DNA from: Chloroflexi bacterium UBA4733
Lineage (GTDB): Bacteria; Chloroflexota; UBA4733
DNA: 10,462 nucleotides
NCBI GenBank assembly: GCA_002404055.1
Contig: DHIZ01000125.1
Span: forward strand, 1,197 to 11,658
Reading direction: 5' to 3'
Of this stretch, positions 1-6,270 are shown one piece after another. The notes below the pieces were generated by a model. That model worked only from the letters and a program-made list of their open reading frames with translations. It searched no databases and was not told the DNA's origin. The translations under genes were made by a program, and so were the position numbers. Positions within the stretch are counted from its first letter, which is position 1. The number at the start of each line of letters is the position of its first letter.

Positions 1-894
1 CGCCCGGGCCGCTTCGACCGGCACGTCGTGCTCCCCAACCCCGACGTGCGTGGTCGCAAGGAGATCCTGGAGATCCACACGCGCAACAAGCCCCTGGACA
101 AGGTCGTCACGCTGGAGACGCTGGCCAAGATGACGCCGGGCTTCTCCGGCGCTGACCTCTTCAACCTGGTCAATGAGGGCGCCATCCTGGCCGCCCGGCG
201 CAACAAGAAGACCATCGGCAACTCCGAACTGGAGGAGGCGATCGACCGCGTCACCGCCGGGCCGGAACGCCGCAGCCGCGTCATCAGCGAGCGCGAGAAA
301 GCCATCACCGCCTACCACGAGGTCGGTCACGCCCTGGTCGCCCGCATGCTGGCCAACTGTGACCCCGTCCAGAAGATCTCCATCGTCGCCCGCGGCATGA
401 TGGGCGGCTACACGCGCTTCCTGCCGCGCGAAGACCGCTACCTCTGGACCCGCAACCAGTTCCGCGACAACCTGGGCTCGTTGCTGGGGGGACACGTCTC
501 AGAGAAGATCGTCTTCGGTGACGTCTCCACCGGCGCCGAGAACGACATCGAGCGCGCGACGAATATGTCGCGCAAGATGGTGTGCGAGTACGGCATGAGT
601 GAGAAGTTGGGGCCACGCGCTTTCGGGCACAAGGAGGAGATGGTCTTCCTCGGCCGCGAGATCAGCGAGCAGCGCAACTACAGTGAGGCCATCGCCCAAC
701 TGATTGATTCTGAGATCAAAGAGCTGATCGACAACGCCTACGCCCGCGCCTTCGAGATCCTCACCCGCCATCGCGACAAGCTGACGGAGATAAGCGAAGT
801 GTTGATGAAGGACGAAACGATCGACGCCGAGCGTTTCGAAGATTTCTTCCGCGCCAACCCGCCCCAGTTCGTGCCGGCGCCGGTGCTGGGGTAA
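1..894 (+). CDS. ftsH: ATP-dependent zinc metalloprotease FtsH, C-terminal part (5' end outside window)
   Basis: This is a membrane-anchored AAA+ protease (peptidase family M41) that unfolds and degrades membrane and soluble proteins as a hexamer. The frame is open from base 1, so the membrane segments and the Walker A/B motifs lie upstream. Codons 1-7 read RPGRFDR, the second region of homology that carries the arginine fingers. The AAA lid follows (GFSGADL, LVNEGAILAARR, about codons 48-70). The zinc site HEVGH is at codons 106-110 (bases 316-330), and the third metal ligand is probably Asp182 in NDIERAT (bases 544-546). The EYGMSEKLGP segment and a helical C-terminus complete the protease domain. 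The GTG at base 28 is an internal Val codon, not a start. About 297 of the usual 600-650 residues are present and no damage is visible. The next gene starts 114 bases downstream on the same strand. Confidence 0.96.
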   Translation, partial: RPGRFDRHVVLPNPDVRGRKEILEIHTRNKPLDKVVTLETLAKMTPGFSGADLFNLVNEGAILAARRNKKTIGNSELEEAIDRVTAGPERRSRVISEREKAITAYHEVGHALVARMLANCDPVQKISIVARGMMGGYTRFLPREDRYLWTRNQFRDNLGSLLGGHVSEKIVFGDVSTGAENDIERATNMSRKMVCEYGMSEKLGPRAFGHKEEMVFLGREISEQRNYSEAIAQLIDSEIKELIDNAYARAFEILTRHRDKLTEISEVLMKDETIDAERFEDFFRANPPQFVPAPVLG

Positions 895-954
895 GGACTT
901 GGAAAGGGCGGCGACTGCGGTCTGCGGCCCTAACCCCTCATTTTGGCAATCATC

Positions 955-963
955 TGCTAAAAT
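955..963 (+). promoter_or_regulatory. Candidate extended -10 promoter for the first molybdenum-hydroxylase operon
   Basis: The gap between ftsH and the FAD-subunit gene contains TGCTAAAAT, which fits the TGn-TAAAAT form of an extended -10 box in an otherwise GC-rich stretch. No good -35 box lies 16-18 bases upstream; the TTGGCA at 943-948 is too close. Transcription would begin near base 970. Read-through from ftsH remains possible because I see no clear terminator between the genes. Confidence 0.4.
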
Positions 964-971
964 GCACCCGC

Positions 972-987
972 CGAGCGCGTGCGCTCG
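972..987. promoter_or_regulatory. Inverted repeat in the leader of the first operon (possible operator)
   Basis: CGAGCGC and GCGCTCG form a perfect 7-base inverted repeat around GT. It sits just downstream of the predicted transcription start and ahead of the ribosome binding site (GGAGAAGG, 995-1002). A repressor site or a short leader hairpin is plausible. It could also be chance in GC-rich DNA. Confidence 0.35.
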
Positions 988-1008
988 CAGTGCTGGAGAA
1001 GGGGGACC

Positions 1009-1896
1009 ATGCGTCCATTCGCGTTTTATGCTCCTGGTTCGTTGCCGGAAGCGCTGACCTTGCTGCAGGAGCAGGGGCAGGGCGGACGACTGCTGGCCGG
1101 GGGGACCGATCTGCTTGTGCAGATGAAAGAGCGTGACCTGGCGCCGCGCTACGTCGTGAGCCTTCGCAACGTGCGTGAGGTACAGGCGATCACCTTCGAG
1201 GCCGACGGCGGCGTCACGATTGGCGCCCGCGTCTCGATGCGGGAGATCGAACTCAACCCGAGAATTCGCGCCAACTACCCGGCGCTGGCCGAGGCAGCCG
1301 GCATGATCGGCTCGATTCAGGTGCGCAATCTGGCCACACTGGGCGGCAACGTCTGCAACGCCGCCCCCTCCGCCGACACCGGACCCGCGCTGATCGCCCT
1401 AGCGGCGACGGCCCTGATTGCCGGCCCCGACACGATGCGCGAGCTGCCTGTGGAGGAACTGTTCCAGGGGCCGGGACGAACGGGATTGCAGCCTGGCGAA
1501 ATTCTGACCGCCATTCGCCTACCAGCGCCTGCACCGCAGTCGGGCAGCGCCTACATGCGGCACACGCCCCGCGCTGAGTTGGATATTGCCGTGGTCGGCG
1601 CTGCGGCGGCGCTCCGACTGGACGGCGACATGATCGTGGACGCCCGTGTGGCGTTGGGGGCTGTCGCGCCGGTGCCGTTGCGCATGCCGGGCGTTGAGGC
1701 GGCGCTCAAGGGGAAACCGGCGACTGCGGCGACGCTGGCGGCGGCGGCCGAGGTTGCTGCCGGTGAGGTGCGTCCCATCTCCGATCAACGCGGCTCCGAG
1801 AGTTTCCGCCGCACGCTGAGCGCCGTCTTGACGCGGCGCGTTCTGGAACGGGCGCTGGCGGCAGCGCAGGCAGGGGAGGCAGTGGCACATGGCTAA
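1009..1896 (+). CDS. Molybdenum hydroxylase FAD-binding (medium) subunit, CoxM/XdhB-like, operon 1
   Basis: This flavin subunit of a three-part xanthine-dehydrogenase-family enzyme would take electrons from the [2Fe-2S] subunit and pass them to an acceptor. The 295-residue length is normal for the family. Both FAD-contact motifs are visible: AGGTD at residues 30-34, and TLGGN at 110-114 followed by APSAD at 119-123. The C-terminal third resembles the CO-dehydrogenase flavoprotein C-terminal domain (VALGAVAPVPLR, then RPISDQRGS). I chose the ATG at 1009 because it follows a purine-rich site (GGAGAAGG, then GGGGG) and matches the MRxFxYxxP family start; an in-frame GTG at 979 has no such support. 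The stop overlaps the next start by 8 bases (ATGGCTAA), which suggests translational coupling. A paralogue lies at 9343-10221. The substrate cannot be read from this subunit. Confidence 0.93.
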   Translation: MRPFAFYAPGSLPEALTLLQEQGQGGRLLAGGTDLLVQMKERDLAPRYVVSLRNVREVQAITFEADGGVTIGARVSMREIELNPRIRANYPALAEAAGMIGSIQVRNLATLGGNVCNAAPSADTGPALIALAATALIAGPDTMRELPVEELFQGPGRTGLQPGEILTAIRLPAPAPQSGSAYMRHTPRAELDIAVVGAAAALRLDGDMIVDARVALGAVAPVPLRMPGVEAALKGKPATAATLAAAAEVAAGEVRPISDQRGSESFRRTLSAVLTRRVLERALAAAQAGEAVAHG

Positions 1897-2437
1897 GACC
1901 GTTGTTCAGTTCACGCTCAACGGCAACCCCGTTGACATCTATACCGAGCCCTTTCGCACGCTGCTGGAAGTGGTGCGCGACGACCTGGGCCTGACCGGCT
2001 CGAAGGAAGGCTGCGGTACCGGAGACTGCGGCGCCTGCACGATGATCGTCAACGGCAAGACCGTCAATTCCTGCCTCATGCTCATCCCGGAGCTCCAACA
2101 GGCCGACGTGGTGTCCGTCGAAGGGCTGGCGACCAACGGGCGCCTCCACCCGGTCCAGCAGGCTTTCATCGACCACAGTGGCCTGCAATGCGGCTTCTGT
2201 ATCCCCGGCATGCTGATGTCGGCAGCCGCAACCGTCAAGGACAACCCTCACGCCAATGAGGAAGAGATTCGCGTCGGTCTGGCCGGCAACCTCTGCCGCT
2301 GCACCGGCTACGACAAGATCGTCAAAGCAGTACTGGCTGTGACCAGGGGCGAAGCCACGACCCCGGCGAACCACACTGCCGCCGTAGCCGGCGGGCGCAA
2401 AGAAGACATCTCGCCGGTCATCATGTTTCAGGAATAG
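1889..2437 (+). CDS. Molybdenum hydroxylase [2Fe-2S] (small) subunit, CoxS/XdhC-like, operon 1
   Basis: This electron-transfer subunit carries two [2Fe-2S] clusters between the molybdenum site and FAD. The N-terminal ferredoxin-like domain has Cys42, Cys47, Cys50 and Cys62 (GCGTGDCGAC and NSC). The C-terminal helical domain has Cys101 and Cys104 (CGFC), then Cys136 and Cys138 (CRCTGYDKI), so all eight ligands are present. The protein is 182 residues, about 15-20 longer than many relatives. The extra residues are a low-complexity tail after the last helix (about 160-182). The ATG at 1889 lies 9 bases after AGGGGAGG (1872-1879) and inside the end of the FAD-subunit gene. The large-subunit gene follows after 60 bases that contain a perfect palindrome. 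Confidence 0.95.
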   Translation: MAKTVVQFTLNGNPVDIYTEPFRTLLEVVRDDLGLTGSKEGCGTGDCGACTMIVNGKTVNSCLMLIPELQQADVVSVEGLATNGRLHPVQQAFIDHSGLQCGFCIPGMLMSAAATVKDNPHANEEEIRVGLAGNLCRCTGYDKIVKAVLAVTRGEATTPANHTAAVAGGRKEDISPVIMFQE

Positions 2438-2464
2438 CCGTTCGCTCGTCTTTTCCGAAAGTAG

Positions 2465-2480
2465 CGCCGGCTAGCCGGCG
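2465..2480. promoter_or_regulatory. Perfect 16-bp palindrome between the FeS and Mo subunit genes
   Basis: CGCCGGCTAGCCGGCG is fully self-complementary. It can fold as a 6-bp stem with a CTAG loop four bases before the GAGGAG ribosome site of the large-subunit gene. There is no T-run, so it is not a standard terminator. It could adjust transcript stability or large-subunit translation, bind a regulator, or be chance. Confidence 0.4.
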
Positions 2481-2497
2481 GAATGAGGAGTTCAACC

Positions 2498-4990
2498 ATG
2501 GTGGATCTGCAGGAACGGCCCGCCGACGCGCCGCAACGTGACTGGGGCGCCCGCAAATATGTAGGTCAGCGCCTGCCGCGTGTGGACGGTGTCGATAAGG
2601 TCACCGGCCGCATGGTCTATGGCGCCGATATAAGCGTCACCGGCATGCTCTGCGGCAAGCAGTTGGGCAGCCCGCACGCCCACGCCCGCATCGTGCGGAT
2701 CGACACCGAAAAGGCCAAGGCCCTGCCCGGCGTGTTCGCTGTGATCACCGGCGCCGACATGCCGCGCCTGGTGTCGGAGATCAGCGGCAGTGAGGTCGGC
2801 GGAGAAGAGTTCGACGTTGCCAGCCGCGGTAAGCGCATCCTGGCCTGGAAGAAGGTGCTCTTCCACGGCGAGCCGGTGGCTGCCGTCGCCGCCGCCACGG
2901 CGTCAATTGCCGATCAGGCGCTGTCTTTGATCGAGGTGGAGTACGACCCGCTGCCACCGGTGATCGATCCGATCCGCGCGCTGGCGCCGGATGCCCCAGT
3001 CCTGCACGACAACAACTTTGCCGAGACCTTTGCCGGCAAAGCCGACCGGCCCGGCAACATCTGCCGTGTCAACGAAATTGTAAAGGGTGACGTCGCTCAG
3101 GGCTTCGCCGAGGCTGCCGTGGTGGTGGAAGACACCTTCGCCACGGCGGTCGTCCATCAAGGCTATATCGAGCCGCAGGCCACCCTGGCCGAGTTCACAC
3201 CAACGGGGGATCTCAACCTCTGGACCACGACGCAGGGTAGCTTCGGTGTCCGGTCCGGTGTGTCCAGCTTCCTGCACATCCCGGTCGGCCGCATCAAGGT
3301 CACGCCGCTGGAAGTCGGTGGCAGCTTCGGGGCCAAAGGGGCGATGGGTGTCGAGCCACTGGCGGCCCTGCTGGCCCATGCCGCCGGCCGGCCGGTCAAG
3401 TGCGTCCTGCGCCGTTCCGAGGTGCTCAAGGCGACCCGCCCGGCGCCGGGCAGCGTCATCCAGGTCAAGATCGGCGCACGCCAGGACGGCACGTTCACGG
3501 CGCTGGAAGCGCGCATGGTCTACGATGTCGGCGGCTACCCTGGCGGCGCCTCCGGCGCCGGCATGAACATCGGGCCGGGGCCCTACAAGTGGCCGAATGC
3601 CCGCGTCGAGGGCATCGACGTGATGACCAACAAGCCGAGCGTTACGGCCTACCGCGCCCCCGGCGGACCGCAGGCGGCCTATGCCATCGAGTCGGTGGTG
3701 GATCGCATCGCCGTGCAACTGGGCATGGACCCGATTGCACTGCGCCTGCGCAACGCAGTGCAACTGGGCGACCGTGCCATCAACGACGTGGAATGGGTGC
3801 GCGTCGGCTTTACGGAGATCCTGGAAGCCGTGCGGAGCCACGCCTGCTGGTCGGAGCCGGTACCGACTCCGTCGCAACCGGGCCGCAAACGCGGCCGCGG
3901 TGTCGCCGCCGGCTACTGGGGCGGCGGCGTCGGTACCTCCACGGCGGAGATTCACTTCGCCGAAGATGGCGCCGCCCGCATCGTCACCGGCTCGATCGAC
4001 CTCACCGGCTGCCGCTCGGCGGTGTGCCAGATCGCGGCCGAGGCGCTGGACATGCCGTTCGAGAAGATCGGCATCAAGACGGAAAGCACGGACGCGGTGG
4101 CCTTCAACGACGGCACCGGCGGCAGCCGCCTGACGCTCAGTCTGGGCACCGCGGTCTACCGTGCCGCGGTGGACGGCCGCGAGAAGCTCCGCCAGCGCGC
4201 AGCGCAGCAATTGAAAGCCGACGAGCAGGACGTCGTCGAGGAAGACGGGCGCTACTACGCCCGTTCCGCGCCGGAAGTGTCCTTCACCCGCCAGCAGGTC
4301 ATCCGCCGCTCCATGAACTCCGGCGACGGCCCGGTGGTTGGCGTGGGCAACACGACGCACCTCAAGCGCGCACCGGCCTTCGCCGTCCAGGTCGCCGAGG
4401 TTGAGGTGGACGAGGAGACCGGCCAGACCTGGGTGGTACGCTTCACCGGTTGTCAGGATGTCGGCTGCGCCATCAATCCCGACCTCTGCGAAGGCCAGAT
4501 CCAGGGGTCTGCCGTCCAGGGCATCGGCTGGGCGCTCACCGAGGGTTACGTGTACGACGAGCGCGGCCTGCTGCGCAACCCGTCGCTGCTCGACTACCGC
4601 AAGCTCACCTCGCTGGACGTGCCGAACATCGACTGCATCCTGGTGGAGGTGCCGGCGGAAGAGAGTCCCTACGGCGTGCGCGGTACCGGAGAAGTCAACA
4701 TCGTCCCCACCCTCGCCGCGGTGGGGAACGCCATCTACGACGCCATCGGCGTGCAACTGACCGAGACACCGTTCTCGGCGGAGCGCGTGCTGGCCGCCAT
4801 CCGTCAGGGTGAACCCGTGTCGCGCTATCGCGGCGTGGACATCGCCGCTATCCTGGCCGGAACGGCCGCCGAAGGCGCCGTCCCCGAAATGGCCGAGATC
4901 CCCTGCGAGGAGGAGACGGTCACTGAGGGCCGCGCAACTCCGCCGACCAGGGCGAGCGAAGAGGCGAGCTACACCCAGACGGAGGGGTGA
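2498..4990 (+). CDS. Molybdenum hydroxylase molybdopterin-binding (large) subunit, xanthine dehydrogenase family, operon 1
   Basis: This catalytic subunit would hydroxylate a heterocycle, aldehyde or similar substrate at a Mo-pterin centre. Visible motifs are QGSFGVR (246-252), GGSFGAKG (274-281), AYRAPGGPQ (from 384), TGGSR, and RGTGE with the probable catalytic Glu732. The purine-binding Glu after FGGK in bovine xanthine dehydrogenase (E802) is replaced by Gly281, while an Arg (R314) is kept near the R880 position. The loop is not the AYxCSFR of form I CO dehydrogenase. The usual GQG loop reads TGC, and five Cys occur in two nearby motifs (505, 510, 652, 657, 664). The ATG at 2498 follows GAGGAG by 7 bases and is preferred to the ATG at 2483, which overlaps that site. 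The protein has 830 residues, including an unconserved acidic/Thr-rich tail (771-830). Its TGA stop is the first three bases of a repeat element. Confidence 0.94.
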   Translation: MVDLQERPADAPQRDWGARKYVGQRLPRVDGVDKVTGRMVYGADISVTGMLCGKQLGSPHAHARIVRIDTEKAKALPGVFAVITGADMPRLVSEISGSEVGGEEFDVASRGKRILAWKKVLFHGEPVAAVAAATASIADQALSLIEVEYDPLPPVIDPIRALAPDAPVLHDNNFAETFAGKADRPGNICRVNEIVKGDVAQGFAEAAVVVEDTFATAVVHQGYIEPQATLAEFTPTGDLNLWTTTQGSFGVRSGVSSFLHIPVGRIKVTPLEVGGSFGAKGAMGVEPLAALLAHAAGRPVKCVLRRSEVLKATRPAPGSVIQVKIGARQDGTFTALEARMVYDVGGYPGGASGAGMNIGPGPYKWPNARVEGIDVMTNKPSVTAYRAPGGPQAAYAIESVVDRIAVQLGMDPIALRLRNAVQLGDRAINDVEWVRVGFTEILEAVRSHACWSEPVPTPSQPGRKRGRGVAAGYWGGGVGTSTAEIHFAEDGAARIVTGSIDLTGCRSAVCQIAAEALDMPFEKIGIKTESTDAVAFNDGTGGSRLTLSLGTAVYRAAVDGREKLRQRAAQQLKADEQDVVEEDGRYYARSAPEVSFTRQQVIRRSMNSGDGPVVGVGNTTHLKRAPAFAVQVAEVEVDEETGQTWVVRFTGCQDVGCAINPDLCEGQIQGSAVQGIGWALTEGYVYDERGLLRNPSLLDYRKLTSLDVPNIDCILVEVPAEESPYGVRGTGEVNIVPTLAAVGNAIYDAIGVQLTETPFSAERVLAAIRQGEPVSRYRGVDIAAILAGTAAEGAVPEMAEIPCEEETVTEGRATPPTRASEEASYTQTEG

Positions 4991-4997
4991 CCCCTCC
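4981..4997 (+). repeat. Stem-loop overlapping the stop codon of the operon 1 large subunit
   Basis: GGAGGGGT and ACCCCTCC are perfect complements around one central G, giving a GGAGGG/CCCTCC stem with the TGA stop in the loop. There is no following T-run. It may act as a weak transcription barrier or 3'-end protector. Its right half is the outer edge of the first dispersed hairpin element. Confidence 0.45.
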
Positions 4998-5042
4998 CCC
5001 TGACCCCCTCCCCCTCACGGGAGAGGGGGAACGCAATTCGAG
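4988..5042 (-). repeat. Dispersed hairpin element, copy A1 (minus orientation)
   Basis: Read on the minus strand, 5029-5004 folds into an 11-position stem with a GTGA loop and one T.G wobble at the fourth pair from the loop. It is flanked by TGCGTT on one side and GTCAGGGGGAGGGGTCA on the other. The element matches copy A3 in the opposite orientation over about 47 bases. Its 38-base inner part (5005-5042) matches A2 with three differences. Its outer edge TGACCCCTC is shared with copy B1. Confidence 0.8.
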
Positions 5043-5067
5043 CGTTGGGCCGCCTGCCGCGCAGAAA

Positions 5068-5105
5068 CCCCTCCCCCCCACGGGCGAGCGGGAACGCAAT
5101 TCGAG
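5068..5105 (-). repeat. Dispersed hairpin element, copy A2 (degenerate, direct repeat of A1)
   Basis: This 38-base copy has the same orientation as A1 and begins 63 bases after it. It differs at three positions, two of which break stem pairs. It keeps the AACGCAATTCGAG flank exactly. It is probably a decayed duplicate of A1. Confidence 0.75.
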
Positions 5106-5169
5106 GGGCAGGTAGTGTTCAGAGCGACTCGCTCGCCTGAAGGTAGCCGTGGGCCAACGGCAAGTGAGG

Positions 5170-5216
5170 TGCGTTCTCTCTCTCCCGTGAGGGGGAGAGA
5201 GTCAGAGAGAGGGGTC
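5170..5216 (+). repeat. Dispersed hairpin element, copy A3, in the leader of rsmD
   Basis: Bases 5176-5201 form an 11-bp stem capped by GTGA (a GNRA-type loop if transcribed), with the same T.G wobble at the fourth pair as A1. Two outer pairs are T-A where A1 has C-G, so the stem is preserved despite the changes. The tail GTCAGAGAGAGGGGTC ends 9 bases before the rsmD start codon and holds its only Shine-Dalgarno-like purine run. A1 and A3 lie in opposite orientations. Confidence 0.8.
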
Positions 5217-5225
5217 TCCTCCCGG

Positions 5226-5789
5226 TTGCGCATTATCGCAGGAGCCGCCCGGGGAACCCCCCTAGCCGCCCCCCCCGGCCTGGCCACCCGACCGACGTCG
5301 GACCTCCTGCGCGGCGCCATTTTCAATATGCTGGCCGCTGAAGGGCCGTTTGACCGCGTGGCGGACCTCTATGCGGGTAGCGGAGCGTTGGGCATCGAAG
5401 CCTTGAGCCGGGGGGCGGCATTTTGCGCGTTCATTGAGCAGAACTCGCGCGCCTGTCGCACGATTCAACGCAACCTCGACGCGACGAAGTTCGGCGCCAT
5501 TGCCAGCGTGATCTGTGCTGTTCTACCGCAGGCTATCGACCGCCTGCCCGGCGCATTCGACCTCGTACTCCTTGATCCACCCTACGAGGCCGATCAACTG
5601 CCCGCTGCCCTGGCGAAACTAGCAATCTCCGAGCACCTTTCCCCTGACGCCCTCATTGTCGCCGAGCACCGCGCCACCACGCTGCTCCCCGAAGCGATAG
5701 CTGGTCTTACCGTCTGGAAACTCCGCCGGCAGGGCGATGCGGCCGTGACCATTTACCGTACTGCGCCAGCATCGCCGGTGCTGCCGTAA
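5226..5789 (+). CDS. rsmD: 16S rRNA (guanine(966)-N2)-methyltransferase RsmD
   Basis: This enzyme methylates the exocyclic amine of G966 (E. coli numbering) in 16S rRNA, using S-adenosylmethionine, during small-subunit assembly. The family N-terminus is clear: LRIIAG, RG, GLATRPTSD and a lead-in to IFNML. The SAM-binding motif DLYAGSGALGIEAL begins at residue 47, and the catalytic DPPY is at 117-120. From the TTG at 5226 the protein is 187 residues, normal for RsmD, and the TTG replaces the usual first Met of MRIIAG. The frame stays open upstream to 5115, but that extension only translates repeat DNA and spacer. The sole ribosome-site candidate is AGAGAGGGG (5206-5214) inside the repeat tail, at a long 11-base spacing. 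The next gene follows after 28 bases. The coaD gene that often follows rsmD is absent here. Confidence 0.93.
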   Translation: MRIIAGAARGTPLAAPPGLATRPTSDLLRGAIFNMLAAEGPFDRVADLYAGSGALGIEALSRGAAFCAFIEQNSRACRTIQRNLDATKFGAIASVICAVLPQAIDRLPGAFDLVLLDPPYEADQLPAALAKLAISEHLSPDALIVAEHRATTLLPEAIAGLTVWKLRRQGDAAVTIYRTAPASPVLP

Positions 5790-5817
5790 GCTACCCTGGA
5801 TGTGAGGAGAGGTACCG

Positions 5818-6267
5818 TTGGCCATTGAGATTATGCAACTCGTCGACGACTTTGAGCAGATCGTCAATGCCGCCGTGCGTGTACCGCTGACTGCGCGCGT
5901 CATGCTGGATGAGCGGCGCTGTCTGGACCTGTTGGACCAGATGCGCGTGCTGGTACCGGAGGAAATCCGGCAGGCACGCCGCATCCAGCAGGATCGCGAG
6001 CACACGCTGCAGCAAGCGCTGGAACAGTCGGAGAAGCTGACCCGCCAGGCGGAAGAGCGCGCCGAGCGCATGCTGCGCGAGAACGGCCTGCTGCGTGATG
6101 CCGAACAGGCGGTGGCGCAGCGGGCGATGACCGCCCAGCAGCACGTGCGGCAACGGCGGGAAGGCGCCGACCAGTACGCTGCCGACATGGTCACACGCCT
6201 GGGCCATCTGGTGGCTTACGACCTACAGGAGGTCGAGGGCGGCCTGGAGAGCATCGGCGAAGATTAG
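5818..6267 (+). CDS. Short coiled-coil protein related to SepIVA/DivIVA-type cell-division proteins
   Basis: The 149-residue protein is mostly charged helix. An N-terminal segment (about 1-58: VDDFEQIVNAA, VPLT, LLDQM, VPEEIRQAR) leads into a Glu/Gln/Arg-rich coiled coil (about 58-115), and a short block with GADQYAADMVTRL ends the protein. From memory, this pattern matches mycobacterial Rv2927c/SepIVA (VPMT, VLELIDDIK, IPGEL, then a C-terminal CDIYVDNKL block), but with a much shorter coil. In actinobacteria that gene lies in the same rsmD-coaD neighbourhood, which supports the match. A role as a cytoplasmic scaffold at the division or growth site is inference. The TTG at 5818 follows a strong AGGAGAGG (5805-5812) by 5 bases, so it is preferred to the ATG at 5833. 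No signal peptide or membrane segment is seen. It ends 3 bases from the convergent MoaD-like gene. Confidence 0.75.
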   Translation: MAIEIMQLVDDFEQIVNAAVRVPLTARVMLDERRCLDLLDQMRVLVPEEIRQARRIQQDREHTLQQALEQSEKLTRQAEERAERMLRENGLLRDAEQAVAQRAMTAQQHVRQRREGADQYAADMVTRLGHLVAYDLQEVEGGLESIGED

Positions 6268-6270
6268 CTG

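Noticed and set aside
943..963. TTGGCA (943-948) paired with TAAAAT (958-963) as a full -35/-10 promoter
   Set aside because: The spacing is 9 bases, far from the usual 16-18. Only the extended -10 reading is kept.
2903..4756. Long open frame on the minus strand (617 codons) opposite the operon 1 large-subunit gene
   Set aside because: It is opposite a motif-complete gene, has a biased His/Ala/Arg/Gly composition without recognisable domains, and is explained by GC-rich codon use on the true strand.
2498..4990. Aerobic CO dehydrogenase large subunit (CoxL)
   Set aside because: Gene order and subunits fit, but the active-site loop AYRAPG is neither the form I AYxCSFR nor the form II AYRGAGR signature.
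5009..5030. Intrinsic terminator after operon 1
   Set aside because: The hairpins here are strong but no T-run follows them. They are better described as repeat elements, though they may still slow transcription.
4988..5216. CRISPR array
   Set aside because: There are only three copies, in mixed orientation, with irregular spacing and no unique spacers of uniform length. They fit a dispersed hairpin family better.
5115..5225. Upstream extension of the rsmD reading frame
   Set aside because: It encodes translated repeat and spacer sequence. The family N-terminus begins exactly at the TTG at 5226.
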